Shown in pieces: positions 27,168 through 36,735 of a DNA stretch of 61,513 nucleotides. Source of the stretch: Candidatus Puniceispirillum sp. (GTDB lineage Bacteria > Pseudomonadota > Alphaproteobacteria > Puniceispirillales > Puniceispirillaceae); the NCBI GenBank assembly GCA_016778895.1, contig JADHOR010000010.1, positions 1 through 61,513 on the forward strand, read 5' to 3'. Numbering within the stretch: the stretch's first letter is position 1; each line of letters starts with the position of its first letter. The notes under the pieces were generated by a model, which was not told the origin of the DNA, did no database searches, and was given only the letters and a program-made list of their open reading frames with translations. A program made the position numbers and the translations under genes.

Positions 27168-29360
27168 ATGCCCTATAATGATTATCGCCAAGACCTGATG
27201 GGTGAAGCCAAATTATCGCCAATAGGAAGCTTTGAAGTTGGCACATACCAGACCTTTAAACTGGTTTATACTGCGGGCAAATTCGGCCTTGACGATCAGG
27301 GCGGTTTGCGTATCGGTTTTCGGGGCCATTTTGATGGCACAACAATCCAATTTGATGATCCTACGGCACCTGGATATACTACGGTTGAGGCATCGAATGG
27401 TGCCGTTCTCGACGTAGCGTGGGAGGCGCGGCGAAATATTCGCCCGTGGAACAAAAGCCTTTATATTCGCTGCCTGCGTTTTTTGCGCGAGGGCGACCAG
27501 ATTGAGATTATCTTTGGCAATCAAACCAAGGGATCGCCCGGCTGGTTGATGCAAACCTTTTGCGAGTCTGCTTTTACCTTTCAGATCACCGTAGACCCGT
27601 TTGCCACGCAAGATTTCATTGCCCTGCCCAGTGCGGCAAATCCGACGATCTCAATGGTGCCCGGTGATCCTGTGAACTGGAAGGCTGTGCTCCCGACATT
27701 GCGCCGCCTCGGTGAAGCCTTCCGCTTGTCGATAAAGGGTGATGATAGCTGGGGTAATCCGTCCAACCGGCTTGGCGGCGAGATCAGGCTGCAAAGTAAT
27801 ATGCCCGTAAAGGGCCTGCCTGATATGGTTGATCTCAAAACTGGCGAGTTTGCTGTGGTCATCGAAGAGCTGTCAGTTGATGCTGAGGGGGTCTTGTATA
27901 TCAGTGTTTTGAATGAACAGGATGACGTGATTGCAACGACAAATCCACTGGTAATCCGTAACGCCGAATGGGCGCATTTTTGGAGTGACATGCACGCCCA
28001 AAGCGGCGAGACAATCGGAGTTGGAACTGCACGTGAATATTTTGATTTTGCCCGCAATAAGGCGTTTCTCGATATCGCAGGTCATCAAGGCAATGATTTC
28101 CAGATTACCGATGCTTTCTGGCAGCATTTAAATGAGTTGACCGCCGAATATAATGAAGATGGCCGCTTTATGACATTGCCCGGTTTTGAATGGTCGGGTA
28201 ATACTGGCCTTGGCGGTGATCATAATGTCTGGTTTCGCACCGAAGGCCGGCCAATTTACCGGTCGAGCCGTGCGCTGATCAGTGACCGTAACTATACAGA
28301 AAATGATGCCCTCTCAACGCCTGACCTGATTGAAAAGCTGCAGGCTGAAGACGCCATTGTTGTTGCCCATGTAGGGGGCCGCTATGCCGATATCAAATAC
28401 GCGCATGACGCCAAACTTGAGCCATCGGTCGAAGTGCATTCGTCGTGGGGAACATTTGAGTGGATCCTTCGGGATGCGTTCGAATCTGGCTATCGGGTTG
28501 GCATCGTCGGATCAAGTGATGGCCATAAGGGCCGGCCGGGCGCCGAATATCCGGGCGATAGTCAATTTGGCTCATATGGCGGGCTTACCTGTCATATGTT
28601 ACCTAAACTGGATCGCGATACGTTTTTTGGCGCGTTTCGCAATCGCCGTCATTACGCGACGACAGGTGCACGGATCTATATGGATGTAACAGCACGCGCC
28701 GGCGATCAGCATTTGCAAATTGGCGATATCGTAAGCAGTGATGCGGATCGGCTTAGCCTTGAATTTGAGATTATCGGTACGGCGCCGCTTGAACGTGTGG
28801 ATATTTTCAATGGCCTGGATCTGGTGCGCACAATCCGTCCATGGAACGATCAAAGCCCGCTCAGCCGGTTGCGTGTTACCTGTGCCGGGCAGCATTACCG
28901 AGGGCGTGGCCGACTGGTCAAATGGGACGTATCGACGATGTTCAGCGCCGGTAAGGTCAAGCGCATAAATCCAATAAATTTCTGGAATCCTAACCGGCAG
29001 CCACAGCAGGTTTCTGCCACTAAAGTTGAATGGAAAACTGTTACAACTGGAGGCGCATCATCGGTAGATTTCTGGCTTGATGATGCAGCGCTGGCAAGCA
29101 CGGTTGCAGTGCAAACCAATTTCGAATCATTAGAGGCATCGCTAGCTGACATTGACCAGCACGGTATTTCCGTTGATTGTGGCGGCATGGACATCCGCCT
29201 GCTTGTTGAACGGCTGCCTGATTTGCTGGACAGCTACACGCTATCTGGTGAGCAGTCATTTACTCTTGAAAGTGGGACTGAACAGCGGCTTTATGTGCGT
29301 GTTACCCAAGAAGATGGTCATCAGGCATGGAGCAGCCCGATTTATGTTCAAAAGGCCTAA
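27168..29360 (+). CDS. DUF3604 protein with PHP-like metal-binding domain
   Basis: 730 residues, no signal peptide. The N-terminal ~260 residues are beta-rich, with no domain I can name. From about 268 a PHP/amidohydrolase-like metal site appears: SDMHAQSG (Asp274, His276), AGHQGND (His306), GFEWSGNTG (Glu341), GDHNVW (His352), VVAHVGGRYAD (His401) and SSDGHKGRP (Asp451, His453). The C-terminal part is again beta-rich. This arrangement is that of DUF3604, whose reaction is largely undefined. GAGG lies 11 bases before the ATG. It is followed 63 bases later by an enolase-superfamily gene, so it probably acts on an organic acid, ester or lactone in the same route. Hydrolase activity is inferred only. 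Confidence 0.8.
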   Translation: MPYNDYRQDLMGEAKLSPIGSFEVGTYQTFKLVYTAGKFGLDDQGGLRIGFRGHFDGTTIQFDDPTAPGYTTVEASNGAVLDVAWEARRNIRPWNKSLYIRCLRFLREGDQIEIIFGNQTKGSPGWLMQTFCESAFTFQITVDPFATQDFIALPSAANPTISMVPGDPVNWKAVLPTLRRLGEAFRLSIKGDDSWGNPSNRLGGEIRLQSNMPVKGLPDMVDLKTGEFAVVIEELSVDAEGVLYISVLNEQDDVIATTNPLVIRNAEWAHFWSDMHAQSGETIGVGTAREYFDFARNKAFLDIAGHQGNDFQITDAFWQHLNELTAEYNEDGRFMTLPGFEWSGNTGLGGDHNVWFRTEGRPIYRSSRALISDRNYTENDALSTPDLIEKLQAEDAIVVAHVGGRYADIKYAHDAKLEPSVEVHSSWGTFEWILRDAFESGYRVGIVGSSDGHKGRPGAEYPGDSQFGSYGGLTCHMLPKLDRDTFFGAFRNRRHYATTGARIYMDVTARAGDQHLQIGDIVSSDADRLSLEFEIIGTAPLERVDIFNGLDLVRTIRPWNDQSPLSRLRVTCAGQHYRGRGRLVKWDVSTMFSAGKVKRINPINFWNPNRQPQQVSATKVEWKTVTTGGASSVDFWLDDAALASTVAVQTNFESLEASLADIDQHGISVDCGGMDIRLLVERLPDLLDSYTLSGEQSFTLESGTEQRLYVRVTQEDGHQAWSSPIYVQKA

Positions 29361-29423
29361 TAACTTCGAGGCTCAAATTAGTGCCATAGAGGCCAGCGGC
29401 ATTAATCAAAAAAGGGACAATTA

Positions 29424-30536
29424 ATGAAAGCGGTTAGCATTCAGGCAGTTGAGGTATTCGTTGTTGCGATGCCACTGGTTGGGGTTTTTTCCAGTGGTGG
29501 AAAATCCAAAAATGTCACCAAAGGTGTAGTGGTCAGAATAACCGCATCCGATGGATCTTATGGGATTAGCAGTGTTGATCCGTCAACGCGGGCGGTATTT
29601 CCTGACCGCGCCGAGGATATTGCGGCAACGATTATGCGCAAACTCAAACCGCTTATCCAAGGCCAGTCGGCCACAAATATAAATCGGCTATCGGATATAA
29701 TCGGAACTGTTGCGGATGTTCAAATTGGTGCTCGCGCTGCAGTTGAAATGGCCGCGATTGAATTGACCTGTCGCCGCTTGGGCATTTCTTTATGTGATTA
29801 TCTTGGCGGTGCAGTGGTGGATGAAGTTGTGTTTAATGGCTGGGTTGGTGAATTGCCGCCCGATGAAGCGGCGCTGGATGCGGCGCGCTGGGCAGAGGCT
29901 GGTTTTAAATCACTAAAAATTAAAATTGGCGGTGATGTCGATGCAGATATACGGCGGGTCGAGGCGGTACGCGCTGCGGTTGGTGCGGGTATGCAGTTGC
30001 GCATGGATGCAAATGAGCAATATAGCGTGAAAGATGCGATCAAATTATGCACGGCGGTTCGTCGATGTGATATGCAGCTGTTTGAGCAGCCGGTGCCACG
30101 CGACGATCTGGCCGGTTTGGCTGAAATTAGGCGCCTTGGCGGGATCAGCATCATGGCGGATGAGGCGCTTAGTGATCATGCCAGCCTGTTAAAAGTGATC
30201 GAGGCTGACTGCGCCGATCTGGTGAAATTCGGCATTGCACAGGCTGGCGGGATCATGCCGGCAGTGCAGATGATGGCAACGGCCGAGGCGGCTGGCCTGA
30301 AGGTCGTTATGGGACATGGCTTTGGCCTTGATATGAGCACGATGGCCGAAATTATGGTTGGCGCATCATCCAGCAATATTTTACCCGGTCTCGAATGTGT
30401 TGGGCCGCTAAAGGTCAAAGATACTGTGGCCAGAACCCGGCTTGATATCAGTTCGGGCAGATTTCAACTGCCGGACGGGGCAGGGCTGACGATTGATCTG
30501 GATGAGGATAAGCTGGCGCTTTATACTGTCGAGTAA
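29424..30536 (+). CDS. Enolase-superfamily enzyme (mandelate racemase / muconate lactonizing subgroup)
   Basis: 370 residues. The barrel carries the catalytic Lys-x-Lys (LKIKIGG, Lys165/Lys167), metal ligands Asp195 (RMDANEQY), Glu221 (FEQPV) and Asp246/Glu247 (ADEAL), the second-face Lys268 (DLVKFG), and His298 in MGHGFGLDMS. Lys on both faces is the muconate-lactonizing/dipeptide-epimerase pattern, suited to racemisation, lactonisation or dehydration of carboxylates. The presence of His298 as well keeps dehydratase activity open. AAGGGA lies 6 bases before the ATG. Pairing with the DUF3604 gene suggests a shared substrate. Confidence 0.85.
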   Translation: MKAVSIQAVEVFVVAMPLVGVFSSGGKSKNVTKGVVVRITASDGSYGISSVDPSTRAVFPDRAEDIAATIMRKLKPLIQGQSATNINRLSDIIGTVADVQIGARAAVEMAAIELTCRRLGISLCDYLGGAVVDEVVFNGWVGELPPDEAALDAARWAEAGFKSLKIKIGGDVDADIRRVEAVRAAVGAGMQLRMDANEQYSVKDAIKLCTAVRRCDMQLFEQPVPRDDLAGLAEIRRLGGISIMADEALSDHASLLKVIEADCADLVKFGIAQAGGIMPAVQMMATAEAAGLKVVMGHGFGLDMSTMAEIMVGASSSNILPGLECVGPLKVKDTVARTRLDISSGRFQLPDGAGLTIDLDEDKLALYTVE

Positions 30537-30645
30537 TTTGCGTGCTGATAATTTTATCGCGCCGACCCTATAAGCAGTAGTCTAGTGACCAGTAATCTGG
30601 CGACCGGTAATTGCCCTAGCGCTGAGAAGAGTGGCGGCGGTCATT

Positions 30646-31377
30646 CTATCGAAAGGCTATCCAAATAAAGTTTAGGCCGCCGCCTAAGGTTACGATATCG
30701 ACCAGCAGAGTATGCGCGCCTACTTTCAGCTTTTTCAGGATTTTCCGGCCGAGGATATTGCCCGGTATTGTTGCGAGTCCCCCGAGCACGCCGATAATCA
30801 GCAAATCCATGTCAATCAGCCCGAGGCTGCTGAAACTGGCTACCCGCGCAACATTGGTAAATGAGGCAATCACCGCCAAAGTGGCAACAAAATTAACCGG
30901 TGTCAGGCCAAAGCCAAGCATAAATGGTATCAACAGCATTCCGGGGCCGACTGCTGATCCGCACAGAAAGCCAAATAGCCCCCCGACACAGCTTAGTACC
31001 ACTGGTGAGGTTTTAATCTCGCGCGATTTTGCCCAGCGTCGGATCGGGATTGAAGATAAAATGACAACTCCCAAAAACAGCGAAATCATCCTTGGTTCAA
31101 GTACCGAATAGAAATAGCTACCCAGAAACACCATCGGTGTTGCCGGAATTGCGATGTGCAGAAATGCGCGTTTGTGAAAATCAGTTCGGTTAATCCATGA
31201 GCGTGAAAAATTGCTGATTAGCAACATAACGCTAAGCATTGGTAACAGTGACTTGATGCCAATCACCGGCGCCAGAAATACGGCCGGCAAAAATCCGCCA
31301 CCAACGCCAATAAAACCATTGATCACGGCAGTCACAAAGGCGACGCACATCACATATGCGAGTTCAAAACTGTCCAA
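30646..31377 (-). CDS. TauE/SafE (TSUP) family membrane transporter
   Basis: A 243-residue protein with about eight membrane helices. The N-terminal motif INGFIGVGGGFLPAVFLAPV and its half-repeat CVGGLFGFLCGSAVGPGMLL are the TSUP signature. Members export sulfite, sulfoacetate or other organic anions. The first codon here would be TTG, with AAGG 12 bases upstream; an ATG at 31350 is the alternative but has no ribosome site. It follows the UbiD gene by 58 bases on the same strand, so it could export a product or import a substrate of the PrpD-UbiD pair. Confidence 0.82.
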   Translation of the reverse strand: MDSFELAYVMCVAFVTAVINGFIGVGGGFLPAVFLAPVIGIKSLLPMLSVMLLISNFSRSWINRTDFHKRAFLHIAIPATPMVFLGSYFYSVLEPRMISLFLGVVILSSIPIRRWAKSREIKTSPVVLSCVGGLFGFLCGSAVGPGMLLIPFMLGFGLTPVNFVATLAVIASFTNVARVASFSSLGLIDMDLLIIGVLGGLATIPGNILGRKILKKLKVGAHTLLVDIVTLGGGLNFIWIAFR

Positions 31378-31435
31378 CTTAAGGGCTGACCTTTCAACAC
31401 GAGAGCTGGTTATAGACGACCAGAGTTATCGCGTC

Positions 31436-33079
31436 TTATTTCTTTGCAGGAAGGCTAGTTTCAGGATCCAGCTTTGTTTCAGGCTTGAGATTTTCTTGGG
31501 TCTGGCCAGCTGAAATACGGCCGTTTTCCAGATAATCACCAGTGGCAGCACGCTTGCCGGCTTGGTCCCATATCTGGTGCCATGCGCCAAGTGAATAGCC
31601 GTGCCATGGCATTTTCACATTTACTGGCGGCAATCCCAATTCGTCCCAGATGTCTTTCGCGCGCTCCATATATTCCTTGCTTGGCAGGGCTAGCGGTGGC
31701 ATCGGTGATTTCATTGTAGCATCAATCAGGACGCTGGAATCTTCCTCGCCATCATGTTCGCGCTTGGGCCCATGACCTTGGCCGCGATGCAAAAGGGTTT
31801 GCATATCCTCTGACGGGTTGGTGCGATATGACATTGCCCAGAACAGGGCATCGGCATTGTCAACATCAATATCTTCATTTACGGCAATACAGATTTTGCT
31901 GCAATCCCCTTTGAAAAATGCGGCGCTGTAGAGAGCGCGCCATATTTCGGTGCGGGGCATATTGGCGTCACAGGTGATAACAGTGACACGAAGCAGGCCG
32001 GTCAATGGTTCGTGAAGTGATACTTTCTTCACGCCCTTGATGTTGTTTTCGTCACGCAGGTGGCGCAGGAATAACGGTTCATAGGCGACCCGTTTGATCA
32101 CGCTCGACTCGCTTGGTGCAACTTGCGAGATGTAGGAGGGAACGACCGCCTTTTTGCGGCGGGTAATCGTGGTGATACGCATTGGCATATTATATTCTTC
32201 CAGCGCGATGTGCCCGTGTGATTCGCCGAACGGGCCTTCGGGCTCAACCTTGGTCGTGTCGATAAAACCCTCAATAACAATCTCGGCTTCGGCGGGGACA
32301 ACTAGATCGACGCTTTTTGCCCTGGTCACATTAATTGGCGTACCGGCAAGTCCGCCAGCAACGGTAAATTCATCAACCCCCAGCGGTAGTTTCTGCGGTC
32401 CCATAAAAGCCACATATGGCGGGCAGCCAAGGACAATTGCTACCGGCATTTCGGTAATGCCCATCTGCTGGCATTTCTGATAATGCTGGTAACCGCCCGC
32501 CCCGCCAACCCTCGTTGCCATTCTGACGACCAGCCGGTCAGGTGCTTTCAGGGCGCAGCGATAGGTGCCCATATTCTGGACACCGGTTTCTGGGTCTTTG
32601 GTAATGACATTGCCAGCGCTCAATGTTGGCGCACTGTCAAAGCCGGGGGTCGACACTGGGATGGGAAGCGCATCAAGGCCATGCCCTGGCTGGCTTAGGC
32701 TATCACCATCTTCGATGATCTCATGACACGGGGCCTCATTAACAAATTGCGGGTCAATCGGGTTTGAAATCGCATTGTCCCATTTGGCCTGAATCGCCTC
32801 GACCGAGCTGCCCATGCCAACGCTGTAGATGCTGCGATTAGCGGCCAGACCACCCACCAGGACCGGTATGTCGAACTTGCGGCCTTTGCCATCAACGACA
32901 TTGGTAAACAGGAACGCCTTGCGATCTTCTTCTTTCATGCCACCAATAAATTGCCATCTTACCAATGCGTGCATTTCGCTGTCTTTGTCGATTTGACGGT
33001 CAACCTCAATGAGGAGGTTGCGGTCTTTCAATGCGGCAATATGCTGCTGAAGATCATTATAGGCTGGTTTTGTGGTCAT
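31436..33079 (-). CDS. UbiD-family prenylated-FMN-dependent decarboxylase
   Basis: About 547 residues. UbiD-family enzymes reversibly decarboxylate alpha,beta-unsaturated or aromatic acids using prenyl-FMN made by UbiX. The catalytic triad is visible: Arg174 in GTYRCALK, and Glu281 and Glu286 in EPEGPFGESHGH. The glycine-rich GVQNMGTYR and IVLGCPPYVAFMG blocks are also present. I chose the ATG at 33079 with GGAG 6 bases upstream; a TTG 12 bases further up is less likely. No ubiX is adjacent, so the cofactor must come from elsewhere. It lies 19 bases after the PrpD-like gene, indicating one operon. It is longer than ubiquinone UbiD (about 490), pointing to a catabolic role. Confidence 0.87.
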   Translation of the reverse strand: MTTKPAYNDLQQHIAALKDRNLLIEVDRQIDKDSEMHALVRWQFIGGMKEEDRKAFLFTNVVDGKGRKFDIPVLVGGLAANRSIYSVGMGSSVEAIQAKWDNAISNPIDPQFVNEAPCHEIIEDGDSLSQPGHGLDALPIPVSTPGFDSAPTLSAGNVITKDPETGVQNMGTYRCALKAPDRLVVRMATRVGGAGGYQHYQKCQQMGITEMPVAIVLGCPPYVAFMGPQKLPLGVDEFTVAGGLAGTPINVTRAKSVDLVVPAEAEIVIEGFIDTTKVEPEGPFGESHGHIALEEYNMPMRITTITRRKKAVVPSYISQVAPSESSVIKRVAYEPLFLRHLRDENNIKGVKKVSLHEPLTGLLRVTVITCDANMPRTEIWRALYSAAFFKGDCSKICIAVNEDIDVDNADALFWAMSYRTNPSEDMQTLLHRGQGHGPKREHDGEEDSSVLIDATMKSPMPPLALPSKEYMERAKDIWDELGLPPVNVKMPWHGYSLGAWHQIWDQAGKRAATGDYLENGRISAGQTQENLKPETKLDPETSLPAKK

Positions 33080-33098
33080 TTTGCTCTCCAAAGCAGGG

Positions 33099-34571
33099 TT
33101 AGTTTGGCAAGTGATTGCCAGTTTCGCTATCGCGGCGGATTACGGCAGATGCGAGTATGCTGGCGACCTCGATGGTTTCCAGCTGCCATAACTTTTCTAA
33201 AAGCGCGTTGGTCGAAATGCTGCCCAGAATTGGCGTTGTTAGTTCAATGAATTTTGCGTTCAGTTCATTATCCGACAGCGGCAGGTCGGGGTCGCCTTTG
33301 CGAGTGGGTTGATAATGAGAAAATGTCCGGCCATCACGTGTGGTGATGGAGACATGCGCCGCCCGACGTGATGGAAATTGGGCGTCGATTTGCGGATCAA
33401 GGCTGACCTGAATATGCGGCAGCATCGCGCGAATAGCCGGATCACGCATCCGCTCTGCAGCAAAAGCCTCAATGCGGACACTGCCGTAATGCACTGCGTG
33501 CGCCACCACATATTGCATTGAAAACTTGCCCTCTTGTGGGGTTTGCGGGTCAGCTCGATCAGTAATCGAAACCGCCGGACCGTAGCTTGCGATGGCGATA
33601 TCTGCAATGTCACTGGCAATCATCTGCTCGGCATTCATCACCGCCAACACCCCATCAATAGCGGCAAAAGTATGACCACAACAGCCATGGTTCTTAAATG
33701 TAATCATCTCGATATTATAGGTATCGCCAAGGCCTGATGTGGCTTTATCCCAATCTGCTGTGCCGCTCATCGCGGCGCCCATTCCAGCTGGTCCTTCAAG
33801 CACATCAAGCGCCCCCGTGACCCCTTTGCCGGCAGCTATCGCAGCCATAGCACCGGTTTCGGCAGCATGGCCGGCGTGCAGGGGCTTGCTCATCCCGTCA
33901 GAACGAAATGCCTGCTGCAATCCGGCGGCAAGTGTTGCCGAGGTTGCCAAAGCATGGGCTGTCTGATCTCGGTTCAGGCCAAGCAGCACAGCCGTTGCGG
34001 CGGCGGCACCAAAGGTGGCGATAGTCGCGGTTGTGTGCCAATAGCGATAATGATCACGGCCCATTGCAGCACTGATGCGGCTACTAACTTCATAACCCGC
34101 AATAACGCTTCGCAGCAAGGCATCGCCGGATCGCTTGTGTTTTTGCGCAACGGCAAGCGCGGCAGCAATTGTCGCGCAGCCCGGATGTAGCCCACCATCG
34201 CGGAAAATATCGTCAAACTCGGAGGTATGAGCGCTAGCGCCATTCAAAAAGGCTGCAGTCTTGACTGTCGAATGATCGCCGGTCGGAAAGATGGTTGCGT
34301 GCTGAGGATCGCCACTGTCAAGCAAGGCAGCGCGTAGCATCGGATTGGGTTCTTGAACAGCACCCGGATACATCGCTGCAAACCAGTCGATCACGGCGCG
34401 TTTGGCGTGATGGATCGTGCGTGGTGGAAGTGTGCGGGTTTGTTCCTGCACAATATAATCGGCGATTTTTTCTATAAGAACCATGTCGGCACCAAGGGGG
34501 GTTTCTGGTCGCGAAGTGACCCGTATTGTTTCAACAGAACGGCAGTGCTGCAAGGTCAAAATAGCTTTCAT
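33099..34571 (-). CDS. MmgE/PrpD family protein
   Basis: 490 residues. The all-helical half has NGASAHTSEFDDIF (family signature), GCATIAAALAVAQKHKRSGD and GYEVSSRISAAMG. ITFKNHGCCGHTFAAIDGV corresponds to the K-H-x-x-x-x-x-H active-site region, and the C-terminal half is mixed alpha/beta. Family members are 2-methylcitrate dehydratases, cis-aconitate decarboxylases and iminodisuccinate epimerases. The N-terminus is uncertain: the ATG at 34571 has no good ribosome site, and one at 34484 gives the usual family start. It diverges from the six-gene CoA operon and is followed by ubiD, so a tricarboxylic acid or similar substrate is plausible. Confidence 0.85.
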   Translation of the reverse strand: MKAILTLQHCRSVETIRVTSRPETPLGADMVLIEKIADYIVQEQTRTLPPRTIHHAKRAVIDWFAAMYPGAVQEPNPMLRAALLDSGDPQHATIFPTGDHSTVKTAAFLNGASAHTSEFDDIFRDGGLHPGCATIAAALAVAQKHKRSGDALLRSVIAGYEVSSRISAAMGRDHYRYWHTTATIATFGAAAATAVLLGLNRDQTAHALATSATLAAGLQQAFRSDGMSKPLHAGHAAETGAMAAIAAGKGVTGALDVLEGPAGMGAAMSGTADWDKATSGLGDTYNIEMITFKNHGCCGHTFAAIDGVLAVMNAEQMIASDIADIAIASYGPAVSITDRADPQTPQEGKFSMQYVVAHAVHYGSVRIEAFAAERMRDPAIRAMLPHIQVSLDPQIDAQFPSRRAAHVSITTRDGRTFSHYQPTRKGDPDLPLSDNELNAKFIELTTPILGSISTNALLEKLWQLETIEVASILASAVIRRDSETGNHLPN

Positions 34572-34736
34572 TTAAATAAATCTTCAATGTCACAAGGGTA
34601 ATTAAATCTGCTGCATGACAACTGCGGCTTTTTACCTTATTCTCATTTGTAAATATCCGAGATTTTCTCCATATTTCTTTTTTTACAAAGCGTTATGCTG
34701 ATGTTCCAACCATTAATTCACAGAGACAAAACCCTG

Positions 34737-35528
34737 ATGACAAGCTCACCACCCCTGATTGATGTCGCCCGTGAAGGCAATGTGGCGACGGTTACATTAA
34801 ACCGGCCTGAAAAACGAAATGCGATCAATGATGCGATGCGAAATGCCCTGATCGATGCACTTAACGAGGTGAATGCTGATGACGCGGTTGGGGCAGTTGT
34901 GCTGACTGGGGCGGGGCGTGGGTTTTGCGCTGGCGGGGATATTGGCGGAATGCTTGAGCGGTTGGAGGCACCGCGTGGCAGGGTTGGATTTAATGGCTGG
35001 AAGCGGCAAAAACAGACGCACCGTCTGATTGCCACGATCTATCATATGGATAAGCCGGTCATTGCGGCGGTGAATGGTGCCGCTTCGGGTCTGGGCTGTG
35101 ATCTTGCGCTGGCGTGTGATTTCATTGTTGCAGGGCCGGCGGCAAGCTTTTCGATGACCTATCTGAAACGCGGCCTAATCCCGGATGGCGGCGGGTTATA
35201 TTTCCTGCCGCGCCGTGTTGGTACAACGCGTGCCAAAGAGTTGATTTTCAGTGCCCGCACTGTCGTTGCTGACGAGGCTCACATGATTGGTCTTGCCGAT
35301 CGGCTGGCCGCAACCGAAACGCTGCTTGATGAGGCGCGGGAATGGGCACAAAGTCTGTGCTTTGGACCACCAAGCGCGGTTGCCTTGTCAAAATCAATCG
35401 TCAATCGGTCGGTTGATTTAACGCTTGAAACGGTGTTTGCGCTTGGTTCTGAGGCGCAGTCGATCTGCTACGCCAGTGATGAGCATCATGCCTCGGTAAC
35501 AGCTTTTCTTGACAAAAAGAGCCGCTGA
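34737..35528 (+). CDS. Crotonase-fold enoyl-CoA hydratase/isomerase
   Basis: About 263 residues. The oxyanion-hole segments are FCAGGDIGGM and NGAASGLGCDLALACD. At the two hydratase glutamates of rat crotonase (144 and 164) I read Asp122 and a Tyr in SMTYLKRGLIPDGGG. The Asp150 in IPDGG matches the catalytic Asp of isomerase-type members such as PaaG. So an isomerase, or a hydratase with altered chemistry, is as likely as a standard hydratase. I use the ATG at 34737 over the one at 34695; neither has a strong ribosome site. It is first in a six-gene operon, with the next gene 1 base away. Confidence 0.82.
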   Translation: MTSSPPLIDVAREGNVATVTLNRPEKRNAINDAMRNALIDALNEVNADDAVGAVVLTGAGRGFCAGGDIGGMLERLEAPRGRVGFNGWKRQKQTHRLIATIYHMDKPVIAAVNGAASGLGCDLALACDFIVAGPAASFSMTYLKRGLIPDGGGLYFLPRRVGTTRAKELIFSARTVVADEAHMIGLADRLAATETLLDEAREWAQSLCFGPPSAVALSKSIVNRSVDLTLETVFALGSEAQSICYASDEHHASVTAFLDKKSR

Positions 35529-35529
35529 C

Positions 35530-36735
35530 ATGACCGGTCCAATGGCAGATGCGTTTGATGGGTTGCTTGTTGTGGAGTTTGCCCAAGGGGTCGCTGCGCC
35601 CTATTGCGGGCTGCTATTAGGCCGCAATGGCGCCAATGTTATCAAGGTCGAGCCGCAGGGTAGTGGTGATTGGTGCCGCTCACTTGGCCTTCGTAAAGGT
35701 GATTTTTCGGCTGAATCAATTGTCTTGAACCGCGGTAAGAAAAGCCTTGCCCTTGATATGAAAACCCCTTATGGCCGTGCTGCCGCATTCAAGCTCGCGG
35801 CAAAGGCTGATGTCATTATTGAAAATTACCGGCCTAATGTAACAAAGAGGCTGGGCATTGACTATGCCGCTGTGGCGGCAGTTAATCCGAACGTCGTCTA
35901 TGCGTCGGTTACCGGATTTGGCCCGACTGGCCCGAAAAGCCATATGCCGGCAACTGATACCGTGATGCAAGGTTATACCGGCCTGATGAGCATTAACCGG
36001 GATCAGGCTGGATTGCCGCGTCGGATTAATATGCTGGCGATTGATTATTCAACCGGCCTTTACCTCAGTCAGGCGGTATTTGCTGGGTTGTACCGGCGCG
36101 CAACGACCGGGCACGGTTGTCATATTCAAACAAGTCTTTTGGAAAGTGCGATGGCCTTTCAAGAGGCACGTCTTGTTGCGCAAAAATTTGAAGGCTCGGC
36201 CGTCCAGCCGGTTGGTGCGCCAGTTGGTACCTTTGCGACAGCGGACGGGTATCTTAGTTTAAATGCGCGCCGAGACCCGCATTTTGCTGCCCTCTGCCAG
36301 CATCTGGGTACAGATGAATGGCTGGATGATCCGCGGTTTAATTCGGCCGAGGCCCGGCTTGATAACGCCCTAGAAATCAATATTCTGGTCGCGCCTCATA
36401 TCATGCAAAAACCAACCGCCCATTGGGTAGATGTGTTGTCAAAAGCTGATATATTGAACGCGCCGGTACATAACTACGATGATCTGTTCGTTGATCCTCA
36501 AATTGCTGAAATAGAGGCAATTGGCTGGGTTGAAATTGGCGAGTTTGGTAAATTGCCAGCGGCACGCATCGCTGGGCTGACCCCAGCATCGTCAAGCAAC
36601 CAAGTGGCAATGACACCGCCGCGCCTCGGCCAGGGGGGGCGTGCGGCATTATTGTTGGCTGGATTTAGCGATGATGAAATCAACCAGCTTGCCTTCAGTG
36701 GAGCGGCTGTTTTTAATGATGATGAGGATGCCTAG
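35530..36735 (+). CDS. CaiB/BaiF family CoA-transferase
   Basis: About 401 residues. Class III CoA-transferase blocks are FDGLLVVEFAQGVAAPYCGL, ANVIKVEPQGSGDWCR, NRGKKSLALDMKTPYG and SVTGFGPTGPKS. The catalytic Asp172 is in LAIDYSTGLYLSQAV, and the C-terminal swap domain is complete. The ATG at 35530 is one base after the preceding stop, and the next gene starts directly after this stop, so the genes are translationally coupled. It probably activates the pathway acid with CoA from a product or intermediate acyl-CoA. Confidence 0.9.
   Translation: MTGPMADAFDGLLVVEFAQGVAAPYCGLLLGRNGANVIKVEPQGSGDWCRSLGLRKGDFSAESIVLNRGKKSLALDMKTPYGRAAAFKLAAKADVIIENYRPNVTKRLGIDYAAVAAVNPNVVYASVTGFGPTGPKSHMPATDTVMQGYTGLMSINRDQAGLPRRINMLAIDYSTGLYLSQAVFAGLYRRATTGHGCHIQTSLLESAMAFQEARLVAQKFEGSAVQPVGAPVGTFATADGYLSLNARRDPHFAALCQHLGTDEWLDDPRFNSAEARLDNALEINILVAPHIMQKPTAHWVDVLSKADILNAPVHNYDDLFVDPQIAEIEAIGWVEIGEFGKLPAARIAGLTPASSSNQVAMTPPRLGQGGRAALLLAGFSDDEINQLAFSGAAVFNDDEDA

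Noticed and set aside
30583-30613. Imperfect direct repeat CTAGTGACCAGTAAT / CTGGCGACCGGTAAT between convergent genes
   Set aside because: Only 12 of 15 positions match and there are just two copies; could be chance.
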